Shown here piece after piece: positions 15,601-22,843 of a stretch of 43,643 nucleotides of DNA. The DNA is from Candidatus Poseidonia sp. Its GTDB lineage: Archaea > Thermoplasmatota > Poseidoniia > Poseidoniales > Poseidoniaceae. Position 1 is the stretch's first letter. Each line of letters opens with the position of its first letter. Made by a program: the position numbers and the translations under genes. The notes below the pieces were generated by a model, which saw nothing but the letters and a program-made list of their open reading frames with translations, was not told the origin of the DNA and searched no databases. The stretch is from contig JAQXEX010000048.1 in the NCBI GenBank assembly GCA_029250625.1, positions 1-43,643 on the forward strand, given 5' to 3'.

Positions 15601-17588
15601 AACGGGCCGCCAGAGTATCCGTCTGCGCCAAGCACCGGAGGGACATTGAGGAGAAGCGTCTGAGTGATGGCTGAAGGGATGACGTTCGAACTTTGATGGA
15701 CGGTCCCCAGCGTTGGAGTGGCAGTAATTGCGATGGAGAGTTGGCCCGATACCGGGTAATCATCGGCTGGCCCCTGAATGGTCAACATGGCCGATTCAGT
15801 ATCGCCAAGAGACATGGTCGGGAAGGAAGTTGGAGTGAGACCGATCGCCCATCGTGAGGCTTCATCAAAGCCTCCGGATGAATCCGATGTGAACACTGAA
15901 GCCCCAAGGGAAAGAGTCGCATCGACTTCTTCGGTCAGGTCGCTCACAAGGTTGTGACGGACCTCAACCTCAAGGTCAAGAATTTCTTCTAAGCCGGTAC
16001 CTGCACGCGCCGCCAGCACCTGTTCAACGCTCATGTCAATGGCCTCAGATGGTAGACCTGGGTCAACAATGATGACGGGCAGTATTTCAATCGGCGTTGA
16101 GCCCATACCAGGGAGTCCACCCAGTACAGATTGCGCTTGCACGAAGACTCCCATGGAATCTCCTGCACGGTTGTACTCGGAAGAGACAAGTGGATTCTTG
16201 ATTGTAGGGGGGGTTACATCCAGCGACACGCTGACGGTCTCCCCCGCAGAAAGTACTCCTGTGACGGGGTGGGTGAACTCCAAGTCCCACCCCATGGCGT
16301 TTGTGGTTAGGCCAGCAGTGAGCGCAAACGAGCTTGGGGAATTTCCATCGTTTGTAACGTCAAAGAGAATCGGTGTTTTGGCGCCTGGAACCAGCATTTC
16401 GGTTGCAGCAGGCATGGTTACGGTGACGTCGTATGACTCGCCCGCCAAGACAGTCGTTTGCATGGTATACGAGAAACTGCTACCGGTCGAGGTGAGGGTC
16501 ACAGTAACAAGGTCAGATTCGGTCCGAAGGGCCGTGCTGGGCACGTCAACTTGTACGAGAACTGAGGTCGTCACACCAGGAGAAATCGTTGCGGTGCTTG
16601 CAGGAGTTGATGTCGCATCAACCCATCCACTTGATGAAACCAAGCCTATGGAATAATCATCGCTCAGCAGTCCGATGTTCTTGACCAAATAAGTGAGCGT
16701 CGTCCCTTGACCGGGCTCAACACTTCGATCTTGAGCCGCAGTGACTTCAGCGTTGTAATTTGAAAATACAACTGTAAAGTCCAAGAATGGGACCTGTTGA
16801 CTCCAGCCAATGCCGGATGCAGTCATTGTTCCGACGACTGCCCATTCCCCTGTGAGGGCCGTCGCATCAAAACTAAGCGAGACGATTGAAGGGGTGGCTC
16901 CGCCATTGTACAGGGAACCAGGCCTGATGATCGGAACTGTTGCAGATGTTTCTGTGAAGGTGTTGGCTGGATTGGAGGTGTCGGTGAAAACGAGGTCGTA
17001 CGAGGCCGAGAAATTCTTGACCCCATCATTGCGTACGTTGATGTTGAAATCATGAACGGATTTGGACCAAACGACACTCGTCTGACCTACAGGGGGTTCT
17101 GGTATGTCGATAATGCTGGGGACCGATGCCGCTTGGTCGGTCGTCACATCAACCAGCAACTCTTCTTCATTATTTCCGTTGTTGATATCGGTGGTTGACG
17201 ATACTTTGGCCTTTAGAATTTGGTTCGGGCCAAGGGTTGCGGTCCAGGCGAAAACAACGACATTGCTGCTGGAACCGCTGTTGATGACGCCCAAATCCGT
17301 GCTGTCGACTACAGTTTCCCCAGATGTGGAAGTACCTTGATGGTAGAGGGCGAGAGATGCCTGTCCTGCAGCGAGGCCATTGTTTTTAACTTGAATTCGA
17401 ACGATGTGAGTTGCAGCTTCAGCCACCACAGAGCCTCCGTCCATGATGGAGCCTGCATCATCCAGAGTGAATGAAGTCACGATGAAATCCGGAGTCGAGC
17501 GGGCGCCTTCGTCGGCCATGGTAAGCGGTGCTAGGCTGGTAAAGAGCAGCAACCCAACCAAGAACAGTGGAGAGAAGCGATTAGACAT
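12663..17588 (-). CDS. giant Ig-repeat surface membrane protein in the archaellum operon
   Basis: A 1641-aa exported protein. The signal peptide is at about 1-25 (FSPLFLVGLLLFTSLAPLTMA). A CARDB-type domain follows at about 28-145 (FIVTSFTLDD, VRIQVKNNGLAAG), then a long series of NEW3/Ig-like repeats. Their hallmark strands are TYLVKNIGLLSD, ILFDVTNDGNSPS, FPLSLGNSGNN, TRITVNNVGNTPA, VDFEITNNGNLDED, WNVELTNTGNSDV and YSVTVKNKGTAIA. Five hydrophobic segments lie between about 1395 and 1560, with a basic cytosolic loop (RARKGISTIYSDHFEALG) and an acidic cytosolic tail. The ectodomain is Thr/Ser/Asp-rich. The ATG at 17588 follows GGAGGT and overlaps the upstream stop by 8 bases. It is not a standard arl gene. 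An S-layer-like, adhesive or motor-anchoring role is possible; only the location and architecture support this. Confidence 0.75.
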   Translation of the reverse strand: MSNRFSPLFLVGLLLFTSLAPLTMADEGARSTPDFIVTSFTLDDAGSIMDGGSVVAEAATHIVRIQVKNNGLAAGQASLALYHQGTSTSGETVVDSTDLGVINSGSSSNVVVFAWTATLGPNQILKAKVSSTTDINNGNNEEELLVDVTTDQAASVPSIIDIPEPPVGQTSVVWSKSVHDFNINVRNDGVKNFSASYDLVFTDTSNPANTFTETSATVPIIRPGSLYNGGATPSIVSLSFDATALTGEWAVVGTMTASGIGWSQQVPFLDFTVVFSNYNAEVTAAQDRSVEPGQGTTLTYLVKNIGLLSDDYSIGLVSSSGWVDATSTPASTATISPGVTTSVLVQVDVPSTALRTESDLVTVTLTSTGSSFSYTMQTTVLAGESYDVTVTMPAATEMLVPGAKTPILFDVTNDGNSPSSFALTAGLTTNAMGWDLEFTHPVTGVLSAGETVSVSLDVTPPTIKNPLVSSEYNRAGDSMGVFVQAQSVLGGLPGMGSTPIEILPVIIVDPGLPSEAIDMSVEQVLAARAGTGLEEILDLEVEVRHNLVSDLTEEVDATLSLGASVFTSDSSGGFDEASRWAIGLTPTSFPTMSLGDTESAMLTIQGPADDYPVSGQLSIAITATPTLGTVHQSSNVIPSAITQTLLLNVPPVLGADGYSGGPLDAVVGEMTEFPLSLGNSGNNMTSYRLVMEDTLPENWVASFSSTTALVSTTLLDVPANVADYPTLGDSHISDYIVVVTTDQFAPAQSIENLRIRVEELGTGTIITHYDLPIRVGEKVNADLSPASQEVNLTAGESLTTRITVNNVGNTPADFLVWIDDADAGEISFTMETPATLSIGAGYAETIKIRLTPSEDARADEIYKALVWVSNPESDLLISAEIIGNMGESHGMAISTVESMGVIPGKVESVDFEITNNGNLDEDVIVETKVNGDWVVTDANFSLSLEIDELYQGTLDITVPSVGADDELTNGAIYPVTIRVLKPDTYEELGTHSFNLVVAPLFMVEADDWPSEMFYHATWTRTWNVELTNTGNSDVEVSVDYTLLKGGLATPSTDWAIVSPAPETLLLPQGRATSFTFSVQSTNTEPDLTLAANLAVKFIPTDTDVEGSAEFFTELTMNRFFEVSDTKVNPGDGMSETYPISYSHIPNGPAVPVAYEVELCKSERLLDFASLGQDATLHPWSFAIVVDDTEYPLDLTQECGSESLGVDSRISLPTRNAYETTTPIYLKVTPPRVDILPGDGWDLTMRLYHPGENAAYTVYDDATFTYELAVFADPAIVDYGPLSDGLYEGEEAKYSVTVKNKGTAIALGVSVQMDCGSDIAIITAPQRFEDGSMIPILTAGQSVDLEWTIMPDTIEWWEVRSEANCNISLTSIYAGDNNLESNDQELVVQHVQSSSPGLSIAFVACIVAALVSFAFTRLSSQSEKWQLGGVYAGVLSFGFAFHLGFAYEVQGVPLWGPAILILNALWIWRMTWKSSEEFRLIHEDYQRARKGISTIYSDHFEALGDGRRQLTIILSIPVLGMLAIVLGVPPQLSADSQNLVVMGSYFLVIMIGVWYFLKRADKMYGNLYGRLTDAEIKSIRIERDLGDPARLLNDLADDGLDLSSLLSPRGDDSASIVEPEDTVPAPIEIGSLAIEAEVESDV

Positions 17589-18015
17589 TGCCTGTACCTC
17601 CACTCGGTTTGACAAAGCGATCGATGGTAACGTTCTTGCCTTGACGCTTCCATTGCGACAGCAATTGTGCTAGTAGGTGCTCGTGCTCGTCTTCGCTGAT
17701 TCCCAATCGGCGTCGTTCTTCCCACAGAAGCAGTTGTTCTGTTCGGGTAAGAAGGGCATCTCTGAGGTAGAGTTCCAAGGTTCGCCGGTACGCATCTCGG
17801 TCCGAGATGGCGTAAACGATACCATCTCCGGGGACTTGGTCCGCTCTGTTTTGAATAAGATTCCCGAGCATGAGCGCTTCATCGTAGGAAAGGTGACGCT
17901 TGTCAAGGTCGGTTTGAATCGCACTGGCCACTTCTTGAAGCATGAACTTGGTCGTAGCACGCTGAATTTTCTTAAAATGTCGGCGTGCCTTGCGAGACAT
18001 ACGTGAGCCGACCAT
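17581..18015 (-). CDS. small helical protein, first gene of the archaellum operon
   Basis: A 144-aa soluble protein, strongly basic at the N-terminus (SRMSRKARRHFKKIQRATTK) and helical throughout. A motif near the end, RTEQLLLWEERRRLGISEDEHEHLL (read as two pieces: RTEQLLLWEERRR and LGISEDEHEHLL), resembles short EF-hand/SHOCT-like helical hairpins seen in many archaeal proteins. No membrane helix. The ATG at 18015 has a TATA-like box about 25-30 bases upstream, consistent with a leaderless mRNA; ATG 18000 is an alternative start. It heads the run that ends at arlJ and overlaps the next gene by 8 bases. A DNA- or protein-binding regulator of the operon is possible but unproved. Confidence 0.6.
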   Translation of the reverse strand: MVGSRMSRKARRHFKKIQRATTKFMLQEVASAIQTDLDKRHLSYDEALMLGNLIQNRADQVPGDGIVYAISDRDAYRRTLELYLRDALLTRTEQLLLWEERRRLGISEDEHEHLLAQLLSQWKRQGKNVTIDRFVKPSGGTGNV

Positions 18016-18037
18016 GCCCAAGACTGTTGCCCGCCGG

Positions 18038-18046
18038 TTATTGAAA
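18038..18046 (-). promoter_or_regulatory. TATA-like element for the archaellum operon
   Basis: On the minus strand the sequence TTTCAATAA lies about 22-30 bases before the ATG at 18015. This is the distance expected between an archaeal TATA box and a start site located at the first codon (leaderless transcript). No Shine-Dalgarno sequence precedes this ATG, in contrast to the later genes of the operon, which agrees with leaderless initiation. A purine-rich BRE is not obvious. Confidence 0.35.
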
Positions 18047-18091
18047 GAATCGGTTCAAAACAGCGAATTGATTCATTGTGACTCGCTTTTC

Positions 18092-18104
18092 ATGCACAAT
18101 GCAT
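18092..18104. repeat. small palindrome between the archaellum operon and bcp
   Basis: ATGCA-CAA-TGCAT, a 5-bp inverted repeat with 3-base spacer in the 171-base divergent intergenic region. It lies upstream of both TATA-like elements (18038-18046 on minus and 18108-18115 on plus), so a bound dimeric regulator could affect both directions. Such short repeats also occur by chance. Confidence 0.25.
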
Positions 18105-18107
18105 AAT

Positions 18108-18115
18108 CATAAAAT
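18108..18115 (+). promoter_or_regulatory. TATA-like element for the bcp operon
   Basis: CATAAAAT on the plus strand, about 80 bases before the bcp start codon. Transcription would begin near 18135-18140 and give a leader of roughly 50 bases that carries the AGGAGG site at 18173. The assignment rests on the AT-rich octamer and spacing only. Confidence 0.3.
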
Positions 18116-18172
18116 CGGGCCACTGCGCACCCTTAGGGGCATCAAGAGGACAAAACGGGATGCAATGGGTTT

Positions 18173-18178
18173 AGGAGG
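18173..18178 (+). promoter_or_regulatory. Shine-Dalgarno site AGGAGG that favours the TTG start of bcp
   Basis: AGGAGG ends eight bases before the TTG at 18187 but 20 bases before the ATG at 18199. The optimal spacing to TTG suggests translation begins there, adding four residues (MPFT) before MSDTVS. Confidence 0.5.
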
Positions 18179-18186
18179 ACGGCCCC

Positions 18187-18684
18187 TTGCCTTTTACCAT
18201 GAGCGACACTGTATCCCTTTCCCCAGGAGACCAATCTCCCGACTTTAGCGTAACTGACCAAGAAGGTAAGGTACACAATCTGAGCGATTATACAACGCAA
18301 GGTAAGCAGGTCATCCTCTACTTTTATCCAAAAGATTCCACCCCCGGTTGCACCACACAAGCCTGTGATTTCCGCGACAACATGGCTCGATTCGTAACTG
18401 AGGGCTACGTCGTTCTTGGTGTATCCAAGGACTCATCGGCATCCCATGGGCGATTCGTGGAGAAGCAGGAACTGAACTTCCCGCTTCTTGTTGACGAAGA
18501 CCTGTCCCTTCACCATGCATTCGGCACATGGCGGCTGAAGAAAAATTACGGTAGAGAGTTCATGGGTTGTTCACGGTCAACATTTGTCATTGACTCGGAC
18601 GGTGCGCTGGCCTGGTGCAGATACAACGTGAAAGCCAAAGGACATGTGGACATGCTCATGCGTGAGTTATCCCTCAACGATTGA
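18187..18684 (+). CDS. bcp: Thioredoxin-dependent peroxiredoxin, Bcp/PrxQ type
   Basis: A 165-aa cytosolic peroxidase that reduces H2O2 and organic hydroperoxides with thioredoxin-like donors. The signature STPGCTTQACDFRD holds the peroxidatic Cys55 and the resolving Cys60 five residues later, the atypical 2-Cys PrxQ arrangement. The end of the active-site fold (GREFMGCSRSTFVID) is normal. The start is taken as TTG 18187 because of AGGAGG eight bases upstream; ATG 18199 is the alternative. The acyltransferase and flavin-reductase-like genes follow with gaps of 9 and 0 bases, suggesting one operon. It is divergent from the archaellum operon. Confidence 0.94.
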   Translation: MPFTMSDTVSLSPGDQSPDFSVTDQEGKVHNLSDYTTQGKQVILYFYPKDSTPGCTTQACDFRDNMARFVTEGYVVLGVSKDSSASHGRFVEKQELNFPLLVDEDLSLHHAFGTWRLKKNYGREFMGCSRSTFVIDSDGALAWCRYNVKAKGHVDMLMRELSLND

Positions 18685-18693
18685 GGCGATCTT

Positions 18694-19173
18694 GTGCCTC
18701 AACAACCGCTCGCTGGAGAACGCATTGACCTCGGAGACGGCGCCGTTGCTTGGTGGCCATGTCACATCGGCAAGGAGACCATCGTTGGACCAAACAGTTC
18801 CATTGGTGCTTTGGCTCACGTTGGCCAGCAAGTCAGCATTGGGGAAGATTGCAAAATCCAAGGAACGGCATACATTGCTGACCGCTCTGTGTTAGGGAAG
18901 AATGTCTTTGTCGGCCCCAACGCCACCCTGCTCAATGACCGATATCCGCCATCTGGCGATTCGACCAAGTGGGCTCCAATCCACATCGGCGATCATGCAG
19001 TCCTTGGGGGAAATGTCACGGTCATTGCAGGTTGCAATGTTGGCGAAGGAAGTGTTCTTGGCGCAGGCTCGGTCCTTACGAAAGACCTTCCAGCAGGCGA
19101 AGTGTGGGTGGGAAACCCGGCTTCATTCCTGATGACTCGAAAAGAGTACAACAACAAACAAGAGGCGATTTAA
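18694..19173 (+). CDS. Left-handed beta-helix (hexapeptide-repeat) acyltransferase
   Basis: A 159-aa protein made almost entirely of hexapeptide turns ([LIV]-G-x4: HIGKETIVGPNSSIGALAHV, then VSIGEDCKIQ and SVLGKNVFVG). It ends with the loop VWVGNPASF typical of WbpD/WlbB-like N-acetyltransferases for sugar nucleotides. Such trimeric enzymes transfer acetyl from acetyl-CoA to amino sugars. A gamma-carbonic anhydrase fold is the alternative, but the three metal His in their usual spacing are not evident. The start is a GTG with GAGG seven bases upstream, overlapping the end of bcp. A role in surface glycan or archaellin glycosylation is possible because a sugar epimerase lies nearby, but the operon does not prove it. 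Confidence 0.8.
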   Translation: MPQQPLAGERIDLGDGAVAWWPCHIGKETIVGPNSSIGALAHVGQQVSIGEDCKIQGTAYIADRSVLGKNVFVGPNATLLNDRYPPSGDSTKWAPIHIGDHAVLGGNVTVIAGCNVGEGSVLGAGSVLTKDLPAGEVWVGNPASFLMTRKEYNNKQEAI

Positions 19174-19977
19174 ATGGATGAAAAATCAATTGTCACAGCA
19201 TTTTTAGAACGTTGCAACACCTACGCCAGAGCATCCATTGCTAGGAAAAAGGAACGAGGCGATGATGAAGAAATTCCAAGATGGGAAGCTTATGTTGAAT
19301 TCAATCAGCACGCTATTGAAGAAATTGCTGACGGGACACTGAATCGTTGGTTTGACGAGAACAATGAACACACTCCTCCACTCAACCGACTTGATGTTGA
19401 TGCAATGACCCATGTTGAACGCAGCATATGGCTGAATAATGTGCTTTCACCACGGCCTGTTGTGATTGCGGGAACCCTTGATTCAAACGGTCAACGCAAC
19501 TTTGCACCGCTCTCATCGGTCATGGCCGTTTCGACCGCGCCGCCTTACCTCACTGCTTCTTTTTCAGTCCACAAAGACGGGCGTCACCGAGATACGCTGA
19601 CCAACATGCGCTCTACAGGCCGAATTCTACTCAACTTGATGCCGGCCACCCAAAGAGGTGTGGAACTGGTTGACGAGACAGCCACACCACTCCCACAGGG
19701 TGAAGATGAAGGAATGCTCATCAACGCTCTTGAAACCGTTGATTCACAACCGCTCTTGCTGTCGGAAGGGATCGCAGCCATCGAAGCAGAATACGTAGAG
19801 GAACACGAACTTCCCGGTGCCGTTGCGAGAATTGCGGTGATGCGTGTCACAGCAGTGTGGTTTTCCTCATCGACTGCACCAGCGGGAGGATTAGCGGTTC
19901 TGTGTCAGCATGGACGGGACGACATGACGCCTGCACCAACCGGATGGACAAAACGGGTGACCAAGCATTACGGCTGA
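19174..19977 (+). CDS. Flavin reductase-like (FMN-binding split barrel) protein
   Basis: A 267-aa soluble protein. The core at about 95-235 matches the flavin-reductase-like domain: PRPVVIAGTLDSNGQRNFAPLSS (in two pieces, PRPVVIAGTLD and NGQRNFAPLSS), PPYLTASFS, RDTLTNMRSTGRILLNL, and an ARIAVMRVTAVW strand. These proteins bind FMN and either reduce it with NAD(P)H or act as flavoprotein oxidoreductases. The N-terminal about 90 residues are a family-variable helical extension. It directly follows the acyltransferase gene, the stop and start being separated by no bases, and it converges on the epimerase gene with a 10-base 3' overlap. The substrate is unknown; the link with Bcp suggests redox duty. 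Confidence 0.82.
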   Translation: MDEKSIVTAFLERCNTYARASIARKKERGDDEEIPRWEAYVEFNQHAIEEIADGTLNRWFDENNEHTPPLNRLDVDAMTHVERSIWLNNVLSPRPVVIAGTLDSNGQRNFAPLSSVMAVSTAPPYLTASFSVHKDGRHRDTLTNMRSTGRILLNLMPATQRGVELVDETATPLPQGEDEGMLINALETVDSQPLLLSEGIAAIEAEYVEEHELPGAVARIAVMRVTAVWFSSSTAPAGGLAVLCQHGRDDMTPAPTGWTKRVTKHYG

Positions 19978-20957
19978 ACGTTAAGTTCCTGCCATACTCG
20001 CAGCAATCCATGACCCAATTTCGTCGTGCACTGCCAACCGAGCAACTGTTCAGATGAGGTGCAATCCGGAACCCGTCGTTTTGAATCGCCGTGATAGCCT
20101 TCAGTATGGGCGACCTCTACGTCCTGGTCATTTACAGCGACTTTGATACAACGGGCCAATTCAGCGATACTGACTTCTTCTGTGCTTCCAATGTTAAACG
20201 AGGAACCCGCCAATGGTTTGCCCTGAACGAGGTCAACATCCAATTCTCCAGCGAGAATAAAACCTTCAACAACGTCGTCAATGTGAGTAAAACAGCGTGT
20301 TTGCGTACCGTCACCGTGGATTTGGATGGCTTGTTTTGAACTCACAGCTTGGAACATCATTCCGATGACTTGGCCGTAAGCGTCACCAAGCAGCCTTGGC
20401 CCATAGGCATTGAAAGGACGAACGATACGGGCATCAAGGCCTGCAGCAACAGCGTGTTGCAGGGCCACTTCCCCGAGATATTTGCTCCCACCATAGGAAT
20501 GCCGTTGGTGTTCATGTGCCGATGGAAAGGCCGTGGATGACCGCTCGCTTAGCGGCATGAGTTCCTCTTCTCCAAAGGCCTCTGGCGAAGATGCAAACAC
20601 ATACCTTGCATTCCATCGTTCAGCAGCAGCCAGCGTGGAAAGTGTTCCATTGATGTTCACGTCAATGACGTCCCTCGCCGCCTCGTGAAACCAACGTGTT
20701 CCGTTGATTGCTGCAAGATGATGAACAAGGTCAAAGCCGCCGAAGATAGCCTCACACGCCTTCAGCACAGATTCTTCGCGCACATCCCCTTTGACAAAAG
20801 TGAATCCAGGGACCTCATCAAGAGCACTGAGATGTTCTCGATGACCGCGGAATAAGTTGTCAACAGCAACGACTCGGTGGCCGTCGCTGACCAAGCGTTC
20901 ACACAACGAAGACCCAATGAAACCCGCAGCGCCTGTCACCAGAATGCGTTTCGTCAT
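19968..20957 (-). CDS. NAD-dependent sugar-nucleotide epimerase/dehydratase (extended SDR)
   Basis: A 329-aa Rossmann-fold enzyme. VTGAAGFIGSS (about 7-17) binds NAD(P), AVDNLFRG follows the second strand, and HHLAAINGT and SSPEAFGE are conserved family segments. The catalytic pair is Tyr155 and Lys159 (YGGSK). Family members include UDP-glucose 4-epimerase, dTDP-glucose dehydratase and UDP-xylose synthase; the residues visible do not settle which. The likely product is an activated sugar for surface glycans. It begins inside the stop of the aconitase X gene (ATGA, 4-base overlap), so the two are co-translated. Its 3' end overlaps the convergent flavin reductase-like gene. Confidence 0.9.
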   Translation of the reverse strand: MTKRILVTGAAGFIGSSLCERLVSDGHRVVAVDNLFRGHREHLSALDEVPGFTFVKGDVREESVLKACEAIFGGFDLVHHLAAINGTRWFHEAARDVIDVNINGTLSTLAAAERWNARYVFASSPEAFGEEELMPLSERSSTAFPSAHEHQRHSYGGSKYLGEVALQHAVAAGLDARIVRPFNAYGPRLLGDAYGQVIGMMFQAVSSKQAIQIHGDGTQTRCFTHIDDVVEGFILAGELDVDLVQGKPLAGSSFNIGSTEEVSIAELARCIKVAVNDQDVEVAHTEGYHGDSKRRVPDCTSSEQLLGWQCTTKLGHGLLRVWQELNVQP

Positions 20958-22732
20958 GGGTCCACCTTTGCACGCTCAAGGACCGTTAGCGTCACGGTTG
21001 AGCCGCTTCTTCGCAGTTCAACCAAGTCGCCATTGTTGATCGCCAAGCAGGGGTCTTCATCAAATCCGTGACCGTAAGGAAGGTTTAGCAATGAACAGGC
21101 TGGGAGCGTTAATGCACACACGTCTCGATTGACAATCCCTTTGGGCCCCTTATCCGTATAGAGAAGCCCCATCAAAACATATGGAGCCACGGTAGAGCCT
21201 GACCCTTTAGGATAAATCAAAATCGTATCTTCGATGGCTTGACCGTCCAGTGGATGCCCTGTTTCCTCTATGACTCCGGTATCACGGTTGACGTAACCGA
21301 GGTAGGTAATGGGCACATCACTAACCATTGCAGGCCCCCTGACGACGAAATCATCTTGGGAGTTCAAGCCTTCACCCGACAGGCAAGCATCACCGGTTTG
21401 GTGGGTCTTGTTGCTTGCATGTTGAGGTTGTGCCTTCGCCTGAAGCGTTGGGCGCTCACCTGCGCTGAGCGTCGGATCAAAGGCGTGTAAAACGCATGCT
21501 TGAATGGGCATTACGCTGGTGGGCAACCGGTTGAGCCCGCTGGTAAGATAATGCTCTGCTTTGAGAGAGTTCGTGAGCAAGTGGTTGTATTTGCTCCGGT
21601 TGTAAGGTGTTACTTCGGGGCATGTGTCTTTGAGAATTAGAGCACCCGCATCTTCCAACAAATCCAACGAACCATCGGCTCGTGCAAGTTCGTAATTTTC
21701 ACCCGAGGTGAACACCCATAGCCGATGGTCGGGGATACGCTTGCCCATTTCCATGTGGGAACGCACCGCAGAAGCCGTGGTTCTGATTTCTTCAAGGCTG
21801 GCCTGTGGACAACCGATCACGACCAAATCCACTTGTCCGGTCGGAGCCAATTCTTCGTACCTCTTCGCAAGGTCGTCTTCAGTGAAGGTCAACCTTCCTT
21901 GCCAACCTGCCTCCGGTGGAGTCCATCCATCCTCCGTTCGAATCAATGGAGGATCAGCAGAATGGCCATCAGCCCAAAGAAGGGCACAGCCGTAATTTGC
22001 CGCTGCAGCCGTCAAGGCTTTCTTGGAGGCGAAACTGATGAAAGACGGCAGACCCGTGACCAGAGGCATCGGCCCAAAAGGCATGTCCCATTCCGGCCGT
22101 ACTTGCTTTCCAATCCAGTCGCCAAGTACGGACCAATCGGACAAATCCGTCAATTTTGCTTCAACATTGACCAACATGTTCGGCATTCGGTGTTCGGGCA
22201 AATGCAGGCCCCAGCGAGGAGCATATCCAGTCAGTGCAGTCGCAAGAGCAGAAAGTCCGGATTCTCGGTTGGTGATGAGAGACGTCCACGTGTTTGAAAA
22301 GCACACTGCATTGGATTCAGCCCAAGAAGCAATGCCCGAACCGTCGTCTATTCCACGGTCGTATGGGGTGCAGGAAAGGGTGGCCTGAATCCCAAGTTCT
22401 TCGTATGCCTGAATGATTTCAAACTGTTGTTCGAGGAAATGTGGCCACGCAATGTCCATTTCGTCCATCTTTTCATGGTCGCATCCTGCAGAATTAAGCG
22501 TGGTTGGAATTGCAACCCTACCGTCGCTGCTCGCTGAAAGGTCAGCCAAAAACTGACGCAAACCGTGACCTCCGGTAATCACCGAAACCCCAGAAACGTG
22601 GGCGTGTACTGCTTCAACAAACCCGTCAGCTTTAGCGGTTTCAGCGAGGTCAAGAACCAGCCGAGCGGCCTTTTGCCGAGTTGGCCCTTCCTCACCGTTG
22701 AGTTGACCGAGCAAACGCTTTGGGATGTCCAT
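20954..22732 (-). CDS. Aconitase X, single-chain (large plus small domain); likely phosphomevalonate dehydratase
   Basis: A 592-aa protein joining both AcnX parts. The catalytic large domain (formerly DUF521) runs to about 420, with TLSCTPYDRG, SWAESNAVCFSN, TNRESG and KDTCPEVTPY. The small swivel domain (formerly DUF126) runs from about 455 to 590, with GPAMVSDVPI, YPKGSGST and KGIVNRDVCALTLPA. In archaea AcnX dehydrates mevalonate 5-phosphate in the archaeal mevalonate route to isoprenoid lipids. Bacterial single-chain AcnX can instead be cis-3-hydroxyproline dehydratase. Cys residues suitable for an Fe-S cluster are present (SCTPY, DTCPE, and others). In many archaea the two parts are separate genes. 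The context with an epimerase does not decide the substrate. ATG 22732 starts at the family start. Confidence 0.85.
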   Translation of the reverse strand: MDIPKRLLGQLNGEEGPTRQKAARLVLDLAETAKADGFVEAVHAHVSGVSVITGGHGLRQFLADLSASSDGRVAIPTTLNSAGCDHEKMDEMDIAWPHFLEQQFEIIQAYEELGIQATLSCTPYDRGIDDGSGIASWAESNAVCFSNTWTSLITNRESGLSALATALTGYAPRWGLHLPEHRMPNMLVNVEAKLTDLSDWSVLGDWIGKQVRPEWDMPFGPMPLVTGLPSFISFASKKALTAAAANYGCALLWADGHSADPPLIRTEDGWTPPEAGWQGRLTFTEDDLAKRYEELAPTGQVDLVVIGCPQASLEEIRTTASAVRSHMEMGKRIPDHRLWVFTSGENYELARADGSLDLLEDAGALILKDTCPEVTPYNRSKYNHLLTNSLKAEHYLTSGLNRLPTSVMPIQACVLHAFDPTLSAGERPTLQAKAQPQHASNKTHQTGDACLSGEGLNSQDDFVVRGPAMVSDVPITYLGYVNRDTGVIEETGHPLDGQAIEDTILIYPKGSGSTVAPYVLMGLLYTDKGPKGIVNRDVCALTLPACSLLNLPYGHGFDEDPCLAINNGDLVELRRSGSTVTLTVLERAKVDP

Positions 22733-22843
22733 AATCCCTCCAAGACACGATGCTTCATCAATTCACCCCTTCAATGCAAAGATACGCTTCGTCAAATGAT
22801 GAACGGGAACAACCTTGAATTGTATGAATGCAATACCCATTTT

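Noticed and set aside
22565..22843. Upstream extension of the Cys-rich surface protein
   Set aside because: It overlaps the well-supported aconitase X gene on the other strand, lacks a ribosome site, and its residues have no sensible character before the acidic N-terminus.
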